64,000 nt of DNA from GCA-2686295 sp964402995 (GCA_964402995.1 CAYOEA010000003.1:75580-139579); one strand, 5' to 3'. Shown: positions 1 through 10,209, counted from the stretch's first letter. Numbers and translations are program-made. The notes: a model not told the origin generated them from the letters alone.

Positions 1-1657
<1,657 letters not shown>

Positions 1658-1715
1658 TTTAAATTTTCACCCTCTAAATTGAATTAATATTATTATACTT
1701 TTTCGAATTGACTTT

Positions 1716-1726
1716 TATTTATAAAC
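1716..1726. promoter_or_regulatory. Shared AT-rich promoter element between thermosome and the next gene
   Basis: The near-palindromic stretch tttataaac/tttataaata can be read as a TATA box on both strands. On the minus strand it lies about 60 bases before the thermosome ATG, leaving room for a short leader with a Shine-Dalgarno site. On the plus strand it lies about 24 bases before a GTG at 1745, the spacing expected of an archaeal leaderless start. That both genes use it is inferred. Confidence 0.45.
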
Positions 1727-1744
1727 TTAATTGACATCTGTCCA

Positions 1745-2197
1745 GTGTTTCTTGTTTTTCACAAGCTTTTTAATGTTGCTTTCGTAAAGAGTATTAATTT
1801 GAATTATTCAAAAATGCTTGGGAATGTGCGGCGTTCTGTCGCTAGAGGTGTTTCAAAACTTGTTTCTACTTCATCTAGTTCATCTGATATTTCTTCAAAA
1901 TTGACTGACAAAATCATGGATGATATTACTGGAGCAATCACTCTTATTGAAAACGATAAGTTATTTGCAAAACCTTATGCTCTTCTTTCTGAAATTCAAA
2001 CTAATGAATTAATTCAAAATGTTTCTGTGAGTTTAATTACTGCAAAAACTTATTTGTCAACTGCAGGCGCTAATTCTGCATATGTTTATGGAATTTTAGG
2101 TTCTGCAATTCTTTATTCTCGAAGTATTTATCCTGATTATGATATTTCAAAATTTGATCCTGATGATTCGTCTGCTTGGGTTGGGAGTTTATTTTAA
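1745..2197 (+). CDS. Hypothetical protein, 150 aa
   Basis: I do not recognise this gene. Read from the GTG at 1745, which sits about 24 bases after a TATA-like element, it gives 150 residues; an ATG at 1814 (MLGNVRRSV) is the alternative start and would give 127. The protein has a basic N-terminus, a Ser/Thr-rich stretch (LVSTSSSSSDISS) near residues 40-52, and a mostly helical Ala/Ser/Tyr-rich C-terminal half. There are no cysteines and no clear membrane segments. It lies between the divergent thermosome gene and another unknown gene on the same strand. Codon use and composition look like those of its neighbours. Confidence 0.55.
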   Translation: MFLVFHKLFNVAFVKSINLNYSKMLGNVRRSVARGVSKLVSTSSSSSDISSKLTDKIMDDITGAITLIENDKLFAKPYALLSEIQTNELIQNVSVSLITAKTYLSTAGANSAYVYGILGSAILYSRSIYPDYDISKFDPDDSSAWVGSLF

Positions 2198-2277
2198 ACA
2201 ACTAACCATCTTGTAGTCACTACGAAGTGTCAACAAATAGAAAACTTTATAAACTAATTATTTTATTTGATGAATAT

Positions 2278-2826
2278 ATGTTTGAAGATATGGATTTAAT
2301 TCAATTAGGAGAAAAAATTCCCAAAATAAAACCTTCTGATAATTTGTACGTCTTTGTTCATACATTTTATACTTCTAAAGATCCTGAATATACTAAAGCA
2401 ATTACTGAATTATTTCATTCAACAAAAGATCCTATTTTAACTTTAGATGATGCATTAATTCTAGGTGTAACTAATATAGGTAATGATAATGGCTTGAAAC
2501 GATATGAGTCTTTAAATCCTCAAGGTCCAAGATATTTCTTACCAAATTCAACTCATCATGCTATGCCTCATATTGGTTGGGATGCAACAGTTGATGTAAT
2601 TAATCTTATTAATCCTGATAATATTACTATTGCTGGTTGTACTCTGCAAGAAGATGATGGTAAGTATTCTCAATGTGTTGGAACAACTTATAATTCATTA
2701 ACTAGACGTTTACCTAATACTAATATTACTATTGCAAAGAATTTGTGTCATATTGATGACACTGATTTATCAAAAGCTTTTATGTATGTTCCATTAGGTG
2801 AATTGATGAAATACTTTGATAAATAA
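2278..2826 (+). CDS. Hypothetical protein, 182 aa
   Basis: The start was set at the ATG at 2278 because a TATA box (ctttataaa, 2245-2253) lies about 28 bases upstream, the leaderless pattern seen at many genes here; a GTG at 2227 would place that box inside the gene. The protein MFEDMDLIQLGEK... looks soluble with alternating alpha/beta character. The segment NITIAGCTLQEDDGKYSQCV followed by NITIAKNLCHIDD loosely resembles the core strands and Cys of the isochorismatase/cysteine-hydrolase fold, but the full Asp-Lys-Cys triad is not evident. The next gene is cytidylate kinase, with its own promoter. Function is unknown. Confidence 0.6.
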   Translation: MFEDMDLIQLGEKIPKIKPSDNLYVFVHTFYTSKDPEYTKAITELFHSTKDPILTLDDALILGVTNIGNDNGLKRYESLNPQGPRYFLPNSTHHAMPHIGWDATVDVINLINPDNITIAGCTLQEDDGKYSQCVGTTYNSLTRRLPNTNITIAKNLCHIDDTDLSKAFMYVPLGELMKYFDK

Positions 2827-2879
2827 GCACCTTGATTATTTTAGAAATTTATTTATAGTACTCTTACTAAATTTAGTTT

Positions 2880-2939
2880 ATGAAACTGAAAAATGTAAAA
2901 CATTTTGATGCTCATAAATTTCTGGAGGATAATTTATGA
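2880..2939 (+). CDS. Short upstream ORF (19 aa) overlapping the cmk start
   Basis: A 19-codon frame, MKLKNVKHFDAHKFLEDNL, begins at an ATG about 26 bases after a TATA box (atttatagta, about 2850-2858), so it is probably the first codon of a leaderless transcript. It reads through the ggagga ribosome-binding site of cmk and stops at a TGA that shares its TG with the cmk ATG. The hisS leader at 42545 carries a frame of exactly the same length with 12 of 19 residues identical and the same overlap. This suggests a conserved translational-coupling device. Expression of the peptide itself is inferred. Confidence 0.5.
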   Translation: MKLKNVKHFDAHKFLEDNL

Positions 2940-3481
2940 AAATAACTATAACTGGTGATTTAGGTTCTGGAAAATCCACTGTTGCAAAAATTCTAGCAAA
3001 AAAACTTGGCGTCAAACGTTATTCGGTCGGTGACTTTATGGGTGAGATTGCAATAGAAAAAGGAATGTCTTTAATGGAACTTTCAAGAATTGCAGAAACT
3101 GATCCTGCTGTTGATGCGACACTTGATAATCATCAAATTAAATTTGGTAAAAAAAACGATAATTTTATTTTAGATTCAAGGCTTGGCTGGCACTTTATTC
3201 CTGATTCTTTCAAAGTTTACATTGATTGTGACTTAAACATAGCTGCAGTAAGAGTATTTGGCGATCCTAGACCTGATGAAAAAGAAAATAAAACTTTGGA
3301 TGCAACTAAAAGAAATATGGTCTTAAGAACTGAATCTGAAAGAAAAAGATATCATGAATACTATGGTGTTGATCCTTATAGAAAATCAAATTACGACTTT
3401 GTTGTAGATTCAACTAATATTTCTGCGCAGCATGTAGCTGATAGAATAGTACTTGCAATTGAAGAAAAAAAACTTAAATAA
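2936..3481 (+). CDS. cmk: Cytidylate kinase, archaeal type
   Basis: The enzyme phosphorylates CMP/dCMP to the diphosphate in pyrimidine nucleotide salvage, in the cytosol. The P-loop GDLGSGKST is at residues 7-15, followed by the kinase core with YSVGDFMGEIA, DSRLGWHF and the basic lid region RTESERKRYHEYYGVDP. Its 181 residues match the short archaeal/AAA-like cytidylate kinase family. The ATG is preceded by ggagga at the right distance and overlaps the stop of the upstream 19-residue ORF, so its translation may depend on that ORF. A small adenylate-kinase-like role is a less likely alternative. Confidence 0.9.
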   Translation: MKITITGDLGSGKSTVAKILAKKLGVKRYSVGDFMGEIAIEKGMSLMELSRIAETDPAVDATLDNHQIKFGKKNDNFILDSRLGWHFIPDSFKVYIDCDLNIAAVRVFGDPRPDEKENKTLDATKRNMVLRTESERKRYHEYYGVDPYRKSNYDFVVDSTNISAQHVADRIVLAIEEKKLK

Positions 3482-3604
3482 ATTCACTGGTCACAGGTCA
3501 TGTTGCCGATTTCTTTTTTAACTAAACTCTTTCTTTCATTTTTATGAAGTTTTATGCTTTAGATTTTCATTAACTTTATAATTAAAAGGTATTCACAGAA
3601 ATTG

Positions 3605-6403
3605 ATGAAAGACATTATAATCAAAGGTGCACGAGAGCACAACTTGAAAAATATAAGCCTAAATCTTCCTAGAGATAAGTTTATTGTAATTACTGGTCTT
3701 TCAGGAAGTGGTAAGTCTTCTCTTGCTTTTGATACACTTTATGCAGAAGGGCAAAGACGTTACGTTGAATCTCTTAGTGCTTATGCAAGACAATTCTTAG
3801 GCTTAATGAGTAAACCTGATGTTGATTCTATTGAGGGTCTTAGTCCTGCAATCTCTATTGAGCAAAAAACGACTAGTAAGAATCCTCGTTCAACTGTTGG
3901 CACTGTCACAGAAATTTATGATTATTTAAGACTTCTTTTCGCTCGTGTTGGAACTGCTCATTGTCCAACTCATAATACTCCTATTGAATCTCAATCGCCT
4001 CAAAGAATTGCGCAGCAAATATCTTCTGACTTTGAAGGTGTACTTACTGTGATGGCGCCTATTGTGCGTCAAAAGAAAGGAACTTATGAAAAACTTATTG
4101 AAGATTTAAACGCCGAAGGTTACGTAAGAGTTCGTGTAAACAAAAAGATTCAACGTAGCGATGAAAAAGTTAAACTTGAACGTTACAAAAAACATGATAT
4201 TGATGCGGTTATTGACCGAGTTAATGCAAAAGACAAAACTCGTCTTGCAGAAGCAATTGAAAACGCAATTCCAAAAGGTGATGGTTTAGTTATTATTTTA
4301 GATTCAAATGAAAAAGAACATCTTTACTCTAGTAAAATGGCTTGTACAAAGTGTGGATTTTCTATTGAAGAACTTCAACCAAGAATGTTCTCATTCAATA
4401 GTCCTTTTGGAGCGTGCGAATCTTGCCATGGTCTTGGAATTAAAATGGATTTTGATCCTGATTTAGTTATTCCTGATAAAACAAAATGTATTGCAGATGG
4501 TGCTGTCATGGTTTATCGAAATGCTATTGATGGTTGGAGAGGACAATACTTAGGTGCTGTTGCAAAACATTATGGCTTTGATGTTTTTACTCCGATAGAA
4601 GACTTAAGTGAAGAACAGTATAATGCTTTAATGCATGGTTCTGATGATAAAATTAAATTTAATATGTCTATGAGAGGTGGTGAAGCTAATTGGTCTAGCA
4701 GTGGAAACTGGGAAGGTCTTTTACCACAATGTGAACGTCTTTTTCATCAAACTGAATCTGATTATAGACGAAGAGAACTTGAAAAATTTATGCGTATTTC
4801 TTCTTGTCCATCTTGCAAAGGAAAACGTCTTAGCAAACAAGCTCTTGCTGTAAAAATAAAAAATAAATCTATTATTGATATTACTGACTTATCCATAAAG
4901 CAAAGTTTACAATTTTTCAAAGACTTAGTTTTAGACGATAAAAAAACAAAGATTGCAAAACAAATTTTAAAAGAATTAAATGATCGTATTGGTTTTTTAG
5001 ATAAAGTTGGTTTAGCTTATCTTAATCTTTCAAGAAGTGCTGGCTCTTTATCTGGTGGTGAAGCTCAGCGTATTAGACTTGCAACTCAAATAGGTTCAAA
5101 TTTAATGGGTGTATTATATATTCTTGATGAACCATCTATTGGTTTACATCAACGTGATAATAAGAAACTTATTGATACGCTTCATAGACTAAGAGATATT
5201 GGAAATACGCTTATTGTTGTAGAGCATGATGAAGATACAATTCGAAACGCAGATTATGTTGTTGACATGGGTCCTGGTGCAGGTCTTCATGGTGGAAAAA
5301 TAATTTCTAAAGGAACTCCAAAACATATTGAAAACGATCCAAAATCTTTAACAGGACAATATCTTTCAGGCAAAAAAAAGATTGCTGTTCCAAAAATAAG
5401 ACGTACATCTGATAAATTCATTGAACTTCAAGGTTGTAGTCATAATAATCTAAAAAACATCATTGCAAGATTTCCAACAGGAGTTTTAACTGCTGTAACT
5501 GGTGTTTCTGGAAGTGGAAAATCAACTCTTATTTATGAAATATTGTATAAAGCTTTAATGAATAAAATTAATGGTTCAAGAAAAAAAGCAGGCGATCATG
5601 ATGCGTTATTATTAAATACTGAAATCGACAAAGTAATTGTTATTGATCAAGCACCTATTGGTAAAACTCCAAGATCTAATCCTGTAACTTATACCAAAGT
5701 ATTTGATGATATTAGAAGCATTTTTGCAAGTACTAAAGAATCAAAACTTCGCGGTTATAAACCTGGAAGATTCTCATTTAATGTTAAAGGTGGGCGATGT
5801 GAAGCTTGTCAAGGAGATGGTTTAATTAAAATTGAAATGAACTTTTTACCTGATGTTTATGTTGAATGTGAAGAATGCAAAGGTGCAAGATATAACCACG
5901 AAACTTTAGAAGTAAAGTATAAAGGAAAATCAATTGCAGATGTTCTAAACTTAAGTGTGGAAGAAGCTTTTGAACTATTTCAAAATGTTCCTTCAATAAA
6001 AAATAAGCTTGAAACACTTGTTCGTGTAGGTTTAGAATATATTAAACTTGGTCAAAGTTCAACAACTCTTTCTGGCGGTGAAGCTCAAAGAATAAAACTA
6101 ACTCGAGAACTTGCAAAACGTGCAACTGGAAAAACAGTTTATTTACTTGACGAACCAACAACTGGACTTCACTTTCACGATGTAAAAAAACTAATCAAAG
6201 TATTCAATGACTTAGTAGATAAAGGAAATACTATGATTGTAATTGAACATAATCTTGATGTAATTAAATCTGCAGATCATGTTTTAGACTTAGGTCCTGA
6301 AGGCGGAGATGAAGGTGGACTAATAGTTGCAGAAGGTACACCTGAAGAAATAATAAAAGTAAAAAAAAGTTATACAGGACAATTCTTAAAAGAAATGTTG
6401 TAA
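3605..6403 (+). CDS. uvrA: Excinuclease ABC subunit A
   Basis: UvrA is the ATP-dependent damage-recognition subunit of nucleotide excision repair and loads UvrB on damaged DNA. The 932-residue protein has the full layout: Walker A GLSGSGKSS near residue 31, CxxC zinc module CTKCGF...CESCHGLG, signature SGGEAQRIRLATQ, Walker B YILDEPSIGLHQRD, then the second ATPase half with GVSGSGKST, the zinc module CEACQGDG...CEECKG, SGGEAQRIKL and LLDEPTTGLH. A TATA box (ctttata, about 3575-3581) 27 bases before the ATG at 3605 supports a leaderless start rather than the TTG just before it. UvrC and UvrB follow on the same strand but are separated by a minus-strand block. Such genes in archaea are usually of bacterial origin. 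Confidence 0.98.
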   Translation: MKDIIIKGAREHNLKNISLNLPRDKFIVITGLSGSGKSSLAFDTLYAEGQRRYVESLSAYARQFLGLMSKPDVDSIEGLSPAISIEQKTTSKNPRSTVGTVTEIYDYLRLLFARVGTAHCPTHNTPIESQSPQRIAQQISSDFEGVLTVMAPIVRQKKGTYEKLIEDLNAEGYVRVRVNKKIQRSDEKVKLERYKKHDIDAVIDRVNAKDKTRLAEAIENAIPKGDGLVIILDSNEKEHLYSSKMACTKCGFSIEELQPRMFSFNSPFGACESCHGLGIKMDFDPDLVIPDKTKCIADGAVMVYRNAIDGWRGQYLGAVAKHYGFDVFTPIEDLSEEQYNALMHGSDDKIKFNMSMRGGEANWSSSGNWEGLLPQCERLFHQTESDYRRRELEKFMRISSCPSCKGKRLSKQALAVKIKNKSIIDITDLSIKQSLQFFKDLVLDDKKTKIAKQILKELNDRIGFLDKVGLAYLNLSRSAGSLSGGEAQRIRLATQIGSNLMGVLYILDEPSIGLHQRDNKKLIDTLHRLRDIGNTLIVVEHDEDTIRNADYVVDMGPGAGLHGGKIISKGTPKHIENDPKSLTGQYLSGKKKIAVPKIRRTSDKFIELQGCSHNNLKNIIARFPTGVLTAVTGVSGSGKSTLIYEILYKALMNKINGSRKKAGDHDALLLNTEIDKVIVIDQAPIGKTPRSNPVTYTKVFDDIRSIFASTKESKLRGYKPGRFSFNVKGGRCEACQGDGLIKIEMNFLPDVYVECEECKGARYNHETLEVKYKGKSIADVLNLSVEEAFELFQNVPSIKNKLETLVRVGLEYIKLGQSSTTLSGGEAQRIKLTRELAKRATGKTVYLLDEPTTGLHFHDVKKLIKVFNDLVDKGNTMIVIEHNLDVIKSADHVLDLGPEGGDEGGLIVAEGTPEEIIKVKKSYTGQFLKEML

Positions 6404-6417
6404 ATGAATCATTATTT

Positions 6418-7581
6418 TTATTTAGCTAATTCATAAATTTCAATAATTTCTTTTTTATTAAATTTTTTAAATTTACCAATTGTTTCTGCTTTGTTTAAAA
6501 GATTCATAGCCATTTTTTCATATCGATCATCAGTAATCTTTGCTTCACTCATTCTTATTGGCATCCCTATTTGTTTGTAGAATTCTTCTAGTTTTTCTAT
6601 TCCAAGCATTGATGCTTTTTCATCATCTTTTTCTACTATGCCCATTACATCTCTTGCCCAGTCTGAAAACAATTCTGTATCATCTTTATACACTGTTTTC
6701 ATCCATGCTGGAAATATTATTGATAATCCAGCTCCATGTGCAATATTATATTCTGCAGATAGTTCGTGTTCTATTTGGTGGCTTGTCCATTCGCCTCCTC
6801 TTCCAGTGTTTAACCATCCATTGTGTGCTATCATGCCAGCTAACATTAGTTCTGCTCTATAATCATAATTATCAGGTTCACCAATTACCTTTAATCCTAT
6901 TTCCATTATACTTCTCATATGTGCTAAACATAGTTCATCAGTAACCACTACGTTATCAACATTCACAAAGTATCTTTCAAAAACGTGTGCTAACATATCT
7001 GAAATTCCACATGCTGTTTGATAGTCTGGTAAACTCATAGTTAGTTCTGGGTTTAATATTGAAAATATAGGTCTTAATGCTTCACTTCCAAAAGCTAATT
7101 TTCTTCCAGTTTTTATATTTGTAATTACAGTATTTGCACTTGATTCGCTTCCTGCAGCTGGTATTGTTAGTACTGTGGCAACAGGGATTGCTTCTTCGCA
7201 TACTGCTTTGGATTCATAAAAATCCCATACATCGCCATTGTAGACTGTGCCTGCAGCAATTCCTTTTGCTGAATCTATTACTGATCCTCCACCTACTGCT
7301 AAGATTAGATCAACATCTTCTTTCTTACAAATTTCAATTCCTTTTTTAACAAGTTCTAATTGTGGATTTGGAACTACTCCTCCAAGTGCAACATAATTTG
7401 CTCCTGCTTTAGTTATTTGTTCAACTATTTTATCATATAAACCATCTTTTTTTATACGATCACTTCCGTAATGTAGTAATATTTTAGAAGCTCCAAATAA
7501 GTCAATTTCTTCTGATAGTTTTTGTTCTGAGTCTTTTCCGAATATAATTTTAGTCCGATTTTCGTAAGTGAAGTTTTTCAT
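6418..7581 (-). CDS. Iron-containing alcohol dehydrogenase (YqhD/BdhA type)
   Basis: This is a predicted NAD(P)H-dependent alcohol/aldehyde oxidoreductase of the group III (iron-activated) family, probably acting in the cytosol to reduce aldehydes during fermentation. The 387-residue length is typical. Dinucleotide-binding motif AVGGGSVIDSAKGIA is near residues 92-106. Metal ligands are visible in ISDMLAHVFERYF and in EHELSAEYNIAHGAGLSIIFPAW. The N-terminus MKNFTYENRTKIIFGKD matches the butanol dehydrogenase branch. It converges with uvrA and is separated by 91 bases from the peptide-modification locus upstream. A TATA-like atttaaaaatg lies just upstream of the ATG. Substrate cannot be told from sequence. 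Confidence 0.93.
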   Translation of the reverse strand: MKNFTYENRTKIIFGKDSEQKLSEEIDLFGASKILLHYGSDRIKKDGLYDKIVEQITKAGANYVALGGVVPNPQLELVKKGIEICKKEDVDLILAVGGGSVIDSAKGIAAGTVYNGDVWDFYESKAVCEEAIPVATVLTIPAAGSESSANTVITNIKTGRKLAFGSEALRPIFSILNPELTMSLPDYQTACGISDMLAHVFERYFVNVDNVVVTDELCLAHMRSIMEIGLKVIGEPDNYDYRAELMLAGMIAHNGWLNTGRGGEWTSHQIEHELSAEYNIAHGAGLSIIFPAWMKTVYKDDTELFSDWARDVMGIVEKDDEKASMLGIEKLEEFYKQIGMPIRMSEAKITDDRYEKMAMNLLNKAETIGKFKKFNKKEIIEIYELAK

Positions 7582-7672
7582 AAATTTTAAGAAATAATTA
7601 ACATTTTTAAATTCTCTTATGAATTTTTTTAAATTAAATTCAACATTCTTAAGAAAATATCTGATCTTTTAA

Positions 7673-8260
7673 TCATAATTGTGCTAAATTATATGTGAAC
7701 TTTGTTATTAACTTTTTATTTGGCATGTCTTGATACATCATTCTTTTTATTCCTTCAATTCCTTCTTGTTCTTTGACCATTTGCATAAACGTTCCTGCTA
7801 TTGCATGCACTTCTTGTTCTGGTAGAGAATAGAATCCTTCATCAGACATTAGTCTAACAAATTCATTTTCTGTTAAGTTTTCTATTGTAGGATTTTGAAT
7901 TATATTATTGTGATCTGCTGCGTTCATAACTGCAAATCCTTCTCTAATAAATCTTGGCGGTCTACCTAATATTGACCCTATAACATGACTTGCTTCGTGT
8001 GCACTATCCCATTGAATTGAAGTAATGTATCCATTAGAAAATGCCCCTGTTTGTTTCTTTCCAAAAACTTCTTTTGATTCTTGACTTGTTAATTTAAAAT
8101 AATCTGTTCTAGGAACTACTATTCCATATTCTGCTTGTTTTAATCCAAAGAATTCATTGAATTTTTTTATTTTTTCAAAGTTTGGGATTGAGTTCTCACT
8201 AAAATAATAGTTGAAGTGTTCTGTTTCTATTTTCAAATCTAAGTTAAGCTTTAGTTTCAT
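7673..8260 (-). CDS. Predicted HExxH zinc metallopeptidase next to Cys-rich peptides
   Basis: The protein has 195 residues and no signal peptide or membrane segment. The motif HEASH at residues 88-92 followed 15 residues later by E107 in FIREGFAV fits the gluzincin pattern, where two His and a downstream Glu bind zinc and the Glu of HExxH activates water. The rest is not recognised. It is the last gene of a four-gene minus-strand run, 34 bases after the first Cys-rich peptide gene, with aaggat as a possible ribosome-binding site. Position and motif suggest it may cleave the leaders of the two peptides; that role is inference. Catalysis on other substrates is possible. Confidence 0.7.
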   Translation of the reverse strand: MKLKLNLDLKIETEHFNYYFSENSIPNFEKIKKFNEFFGLKQAEYGIVVPRTDYFKLTSQESKEVFGKKQTGAFSNGYITSIQWDSAHEASHVIGSILGRPPRFIREGFAVMNAADHNNIIQNPTIENLTENEFVRLMSDEGFYSLPEQEVHAIAGTFMQMVKEQEGIEGIKRMMYQDMPNKKLITKFTYNLAQL

Positions 8261-8294
8261 TTATTTATCCTTCATTCTGGTTATGAGAATCATC

Positions 8295-8588
8295 CTATTC
8301 GCAATCACAATCTCTAAATTTTTCACTATCTTCATGCCAATAACACTTCTTTGGATTTGCATAACCTGGACAACATTCTTTATTAATATCTTCACTATCT
8401 TGGTCACAATTACATTCATTCTCTTTCCACTGTAATACGCATACCTCGACTATGTAACTGTCGTAAGCTGGTTTTTTCCCTTTGAATAAATCCATTACTA
8501 CATCATTTATTTTTTTTGTTTCCCCTTTTTCTACTTTGGTTATTTGATAGTCTGGTGTTCCTAGTATTTTTCCATCCATTTCATTCAT
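8295..8588 (-). CDS. Cys-rich peptide 1, candidate radical-SAM substrate
   Basis: This encodes a 97-residue peptide with no known name. Residues 1-44 are Cys-free and almost identical to the N-terminus of the neighbouring peptide 2 (shared NEMDGKILGTPDYQITKVEK). The C-terminal half holds eight Cys (residues 50, 59, 61, 72, 73, 82, 94, 96) with many acidic residues and ends in CDCE. This is the organisation of a ribosomally made peptide with a recognition leader and a modified core. It lies 18 bases after peptide 2 and before the HExxH gene. The ATG at 8588 aligns with peptide 2. A metal-binding protein is the alternative. Confidence 0.7.
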   Translation of the reverse strand: MNEMDGKILGTPDYQITKVEKGETKKINDVVMDLFKGKKPAYDSYIVEVCVLQWKENECNCDQDSEDINKECCPGYANPKKCYWHEDSEKFRDCDCE

Positions 8589-8606
8589 CTTTGTTCTATT
8601 TTTTAT

Positions 8607-8873
8607 TTAACCGCCACCTGGACAGTGAGATCCCATGTGACTGCAAGCTTCCACATCATATTCGCAATCATAATTATCATCTTTATAACAATGATCGTCA
8701 CAACTGCATTCTTGGGTTTTACATTGTAATATGCATATATCAATTATGCAACTATTGTAGTCTGGTTTTTTTCCTTGAAATAAGTCTATTACTACATCGT
8801 TTATTCTTTTTGTATCCCTTTTTTCTACTTTGGTTATTTGATAGTCTGGGGTTCCTAGTATTTTTCCATCCAT
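8607..8873 (-). CDS. Cys-rich peptide 2, candidate radical-SAM substrate
   Basis: The peptide has 88 residues from the ATG at 8873, which has a well-placed Shine-Dalgarno site (aaaggtga) inside the end of the radical SAM gene. A GTG at 8882, overlapping the previous stop, would align exactly with the start of peptide 1. The leader-like residues 1-40 match peptide 1 nearly base for base. The C-terminal part holds nine Cys (42, 47, 51, 56, 58, 62, 70, 77, 84) and ends in CPGGG, unlike peptide 1. Close coupling to the upstream enzyme gene suggests that it is that enzyme's substrate. The modification cannot be predicted. Confidence 0.7.
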   Translation of the reverse strand: MDGKILGTPDYQITKVEKRDTKRINDVVIDLFQGKKPDYNSCIIDICILQCKTQECSCDDHCYKDDNYDCEYDVEACSHMGSHCPGGG

Positions 8874-8874
8874 T

Positions 8875-10209
8875 TCATTCACCTTTTTTCGCTTTATCAA
8901 CCATTGTCACTAATTTATCTTTAATAAATTCTTGAGTTATATTGCATTGATATTGATTTGGTTTAAACAAATCATCTGACTTTGCAGGACATCCACCCTT
9001 ACAATCATACTTTGCCACACATTTTCCACAATATGCTATATTATTTGCGGATCTACTTCTTAGTTGGAGTAATTTATCTTTGTCAATATCAAATTGATTT
9101 GTACCTTTATTATATTTTCCATAAAAAAATATTTTTGATGTTGAGTCACTTGTTTTTGTGGCTTCATAACATGATGATACAAATCCTTGTGGTGTTATTG
9201 AAAATGTGTCTTGTAATGCTCCACAAAAATATAAACTTGGTTTTCCAAAATTATTTTCTGCAGTATACAAATTTATTCCAATCTGTTCAGCTCTTTTTTG
9301 TGCTTCTAGAAATTTTTTAACATATAATTCTGCTTGCGGTTCTGTTTGATTACTTTCCGTGCATCTTCCACACTCACTTAGTGGTTCAACATGAACTCTG
9401 TTACTCATTTTAAGTCCTTTAAAAAAGTCCATCATTTCAGGAAGCATATCTGCACTTGCTTTTGTAATTGTAGGTCTATATGCAAATTTTATTCCTTGTT
9501 TGTGTATTTCTTTAAAGTTTGACAATGCCCAATCATAAGAACTAGTTCCGTTTCTCGTTGGTCTTTGTGATTCTTGAATTTCTCTTGGTCCATCAAATGA
9601 GAATGTTAATCCTGGTTTATTTTCTAAAACCCATTTTAATTGTTCATCGTTCATACAACCATTTGTAACTGTTGAGAATGTTATTCGTAAATCGTTTGCT
9701 TTTCCTAAATGTTTTGCATAATTTGTTATTTCATTTATGAAATCTATTCTCAGAGTTGGTTCTCCTCCTCCATGTAACGAGATTCTTACTCTTTTTTCTT
9801 TTTGTTCAATTGCATTTTTAACTGCTAAATCTATTCCCGCTCTTGCAATATTAATATCTAAATTTAGTGCTTCACTCCCTGCTGATGCATAGCAATATAC
9901 ACATACTAAGTTGCATAAGGATGTTGGAAATAAAGTTACATTTGTTGGTTTGAAAATACTATTTGCTTCTGGAAATGTTCTGATTATTGGACTTTCAGTA
10001 ACTAAACCCCAACTTGTTAGTTGTGTGAGAAATTCTTGATTTTCTTCAATCACTAAGTCGCTTAGTTCTTTTCCCTCTTTTATTTCTACAAGAAAATTGT
10101 TTTTTTCTTCGTCTACAGTAAACACTTTTCCTTGTAAAGGTGCATAGATAATAATATCAGAATCAGTCTTTATTTGAAACATGTCCTTTTCAAGGAATAG
10201 TTGTTTCAT
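8875..10209 (-). CDS. Radical SAM/SPASM peptide-modifying enzyme
   Basis: The 444-residue enzyme is predicted to use S-adenosylmethionine and several iron-sulfur clusters to modify a peptide. An N-terminal domain of about 85 residues may bind the leader. It is followed by C99, C103, C106 in CNLVCVYC (CX3CX2C, the radical SAM cluster), GGGEP, and VTNG. The C-terminal SPASM part holds the auxiliary-cluster cysteines, including CGKCVAKYDCKGGC and a last Cys in QYQCN. It shares its last bases with the peptide 2 start region, so both are likely made from one transcript. A TATA-like element about 27 bases upstream of the ATG suggests leaderless transcription. Anaerobic sulfatase-maturing enzymes share this architecture, but no sulfatase is nearby. 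Confidence 0.9.
   Translation of the reverse strand: MKQLFLEKDMFQIKTDSDIIIYAPLQGKVFTVDEEKNNFLVEIKEGKELSDLVIEENQEFLTQLTSWGLVTESPIIRTFPEANSIFKPTNVTLFPTSLCNLVCVYCYASAGSEALNLDINIARAGIDLAVKNAIEQKEKRVRISLHGGGEPTLRIDFINEITNYAKHLGKANDLRITFSTVTNGCMNDEQLKWVLENKPGLTFSFDGPREIQESQRPTRNGTSSYDWALSNFKEIHKQGIKFAYRPTITKASADMLPEMMDFFKGLKMSNRVHVEPLSECGRCTESNQTEPQAELYVKKFLEAQKRAEQIGINLYTAENNFGKPSLYFCGALQDTFSITPQGFVSSCYEATKTSDSTSKIFFYGKYNKGTNQFDIDKDKLLQLRSRSANNIAYCGKCVAKYDCKGGCPAKSDDLFKPNQYQCNITQEFIKDKLVTMVDKAKKGE

Noticed and set aside
2278..2826. Isochorismatase-family enzyme
   Set aside because: Only the Cys-containing core strands look similar; the catalytic Asp and Lys cannot be placed, so it is left as hypothetical.
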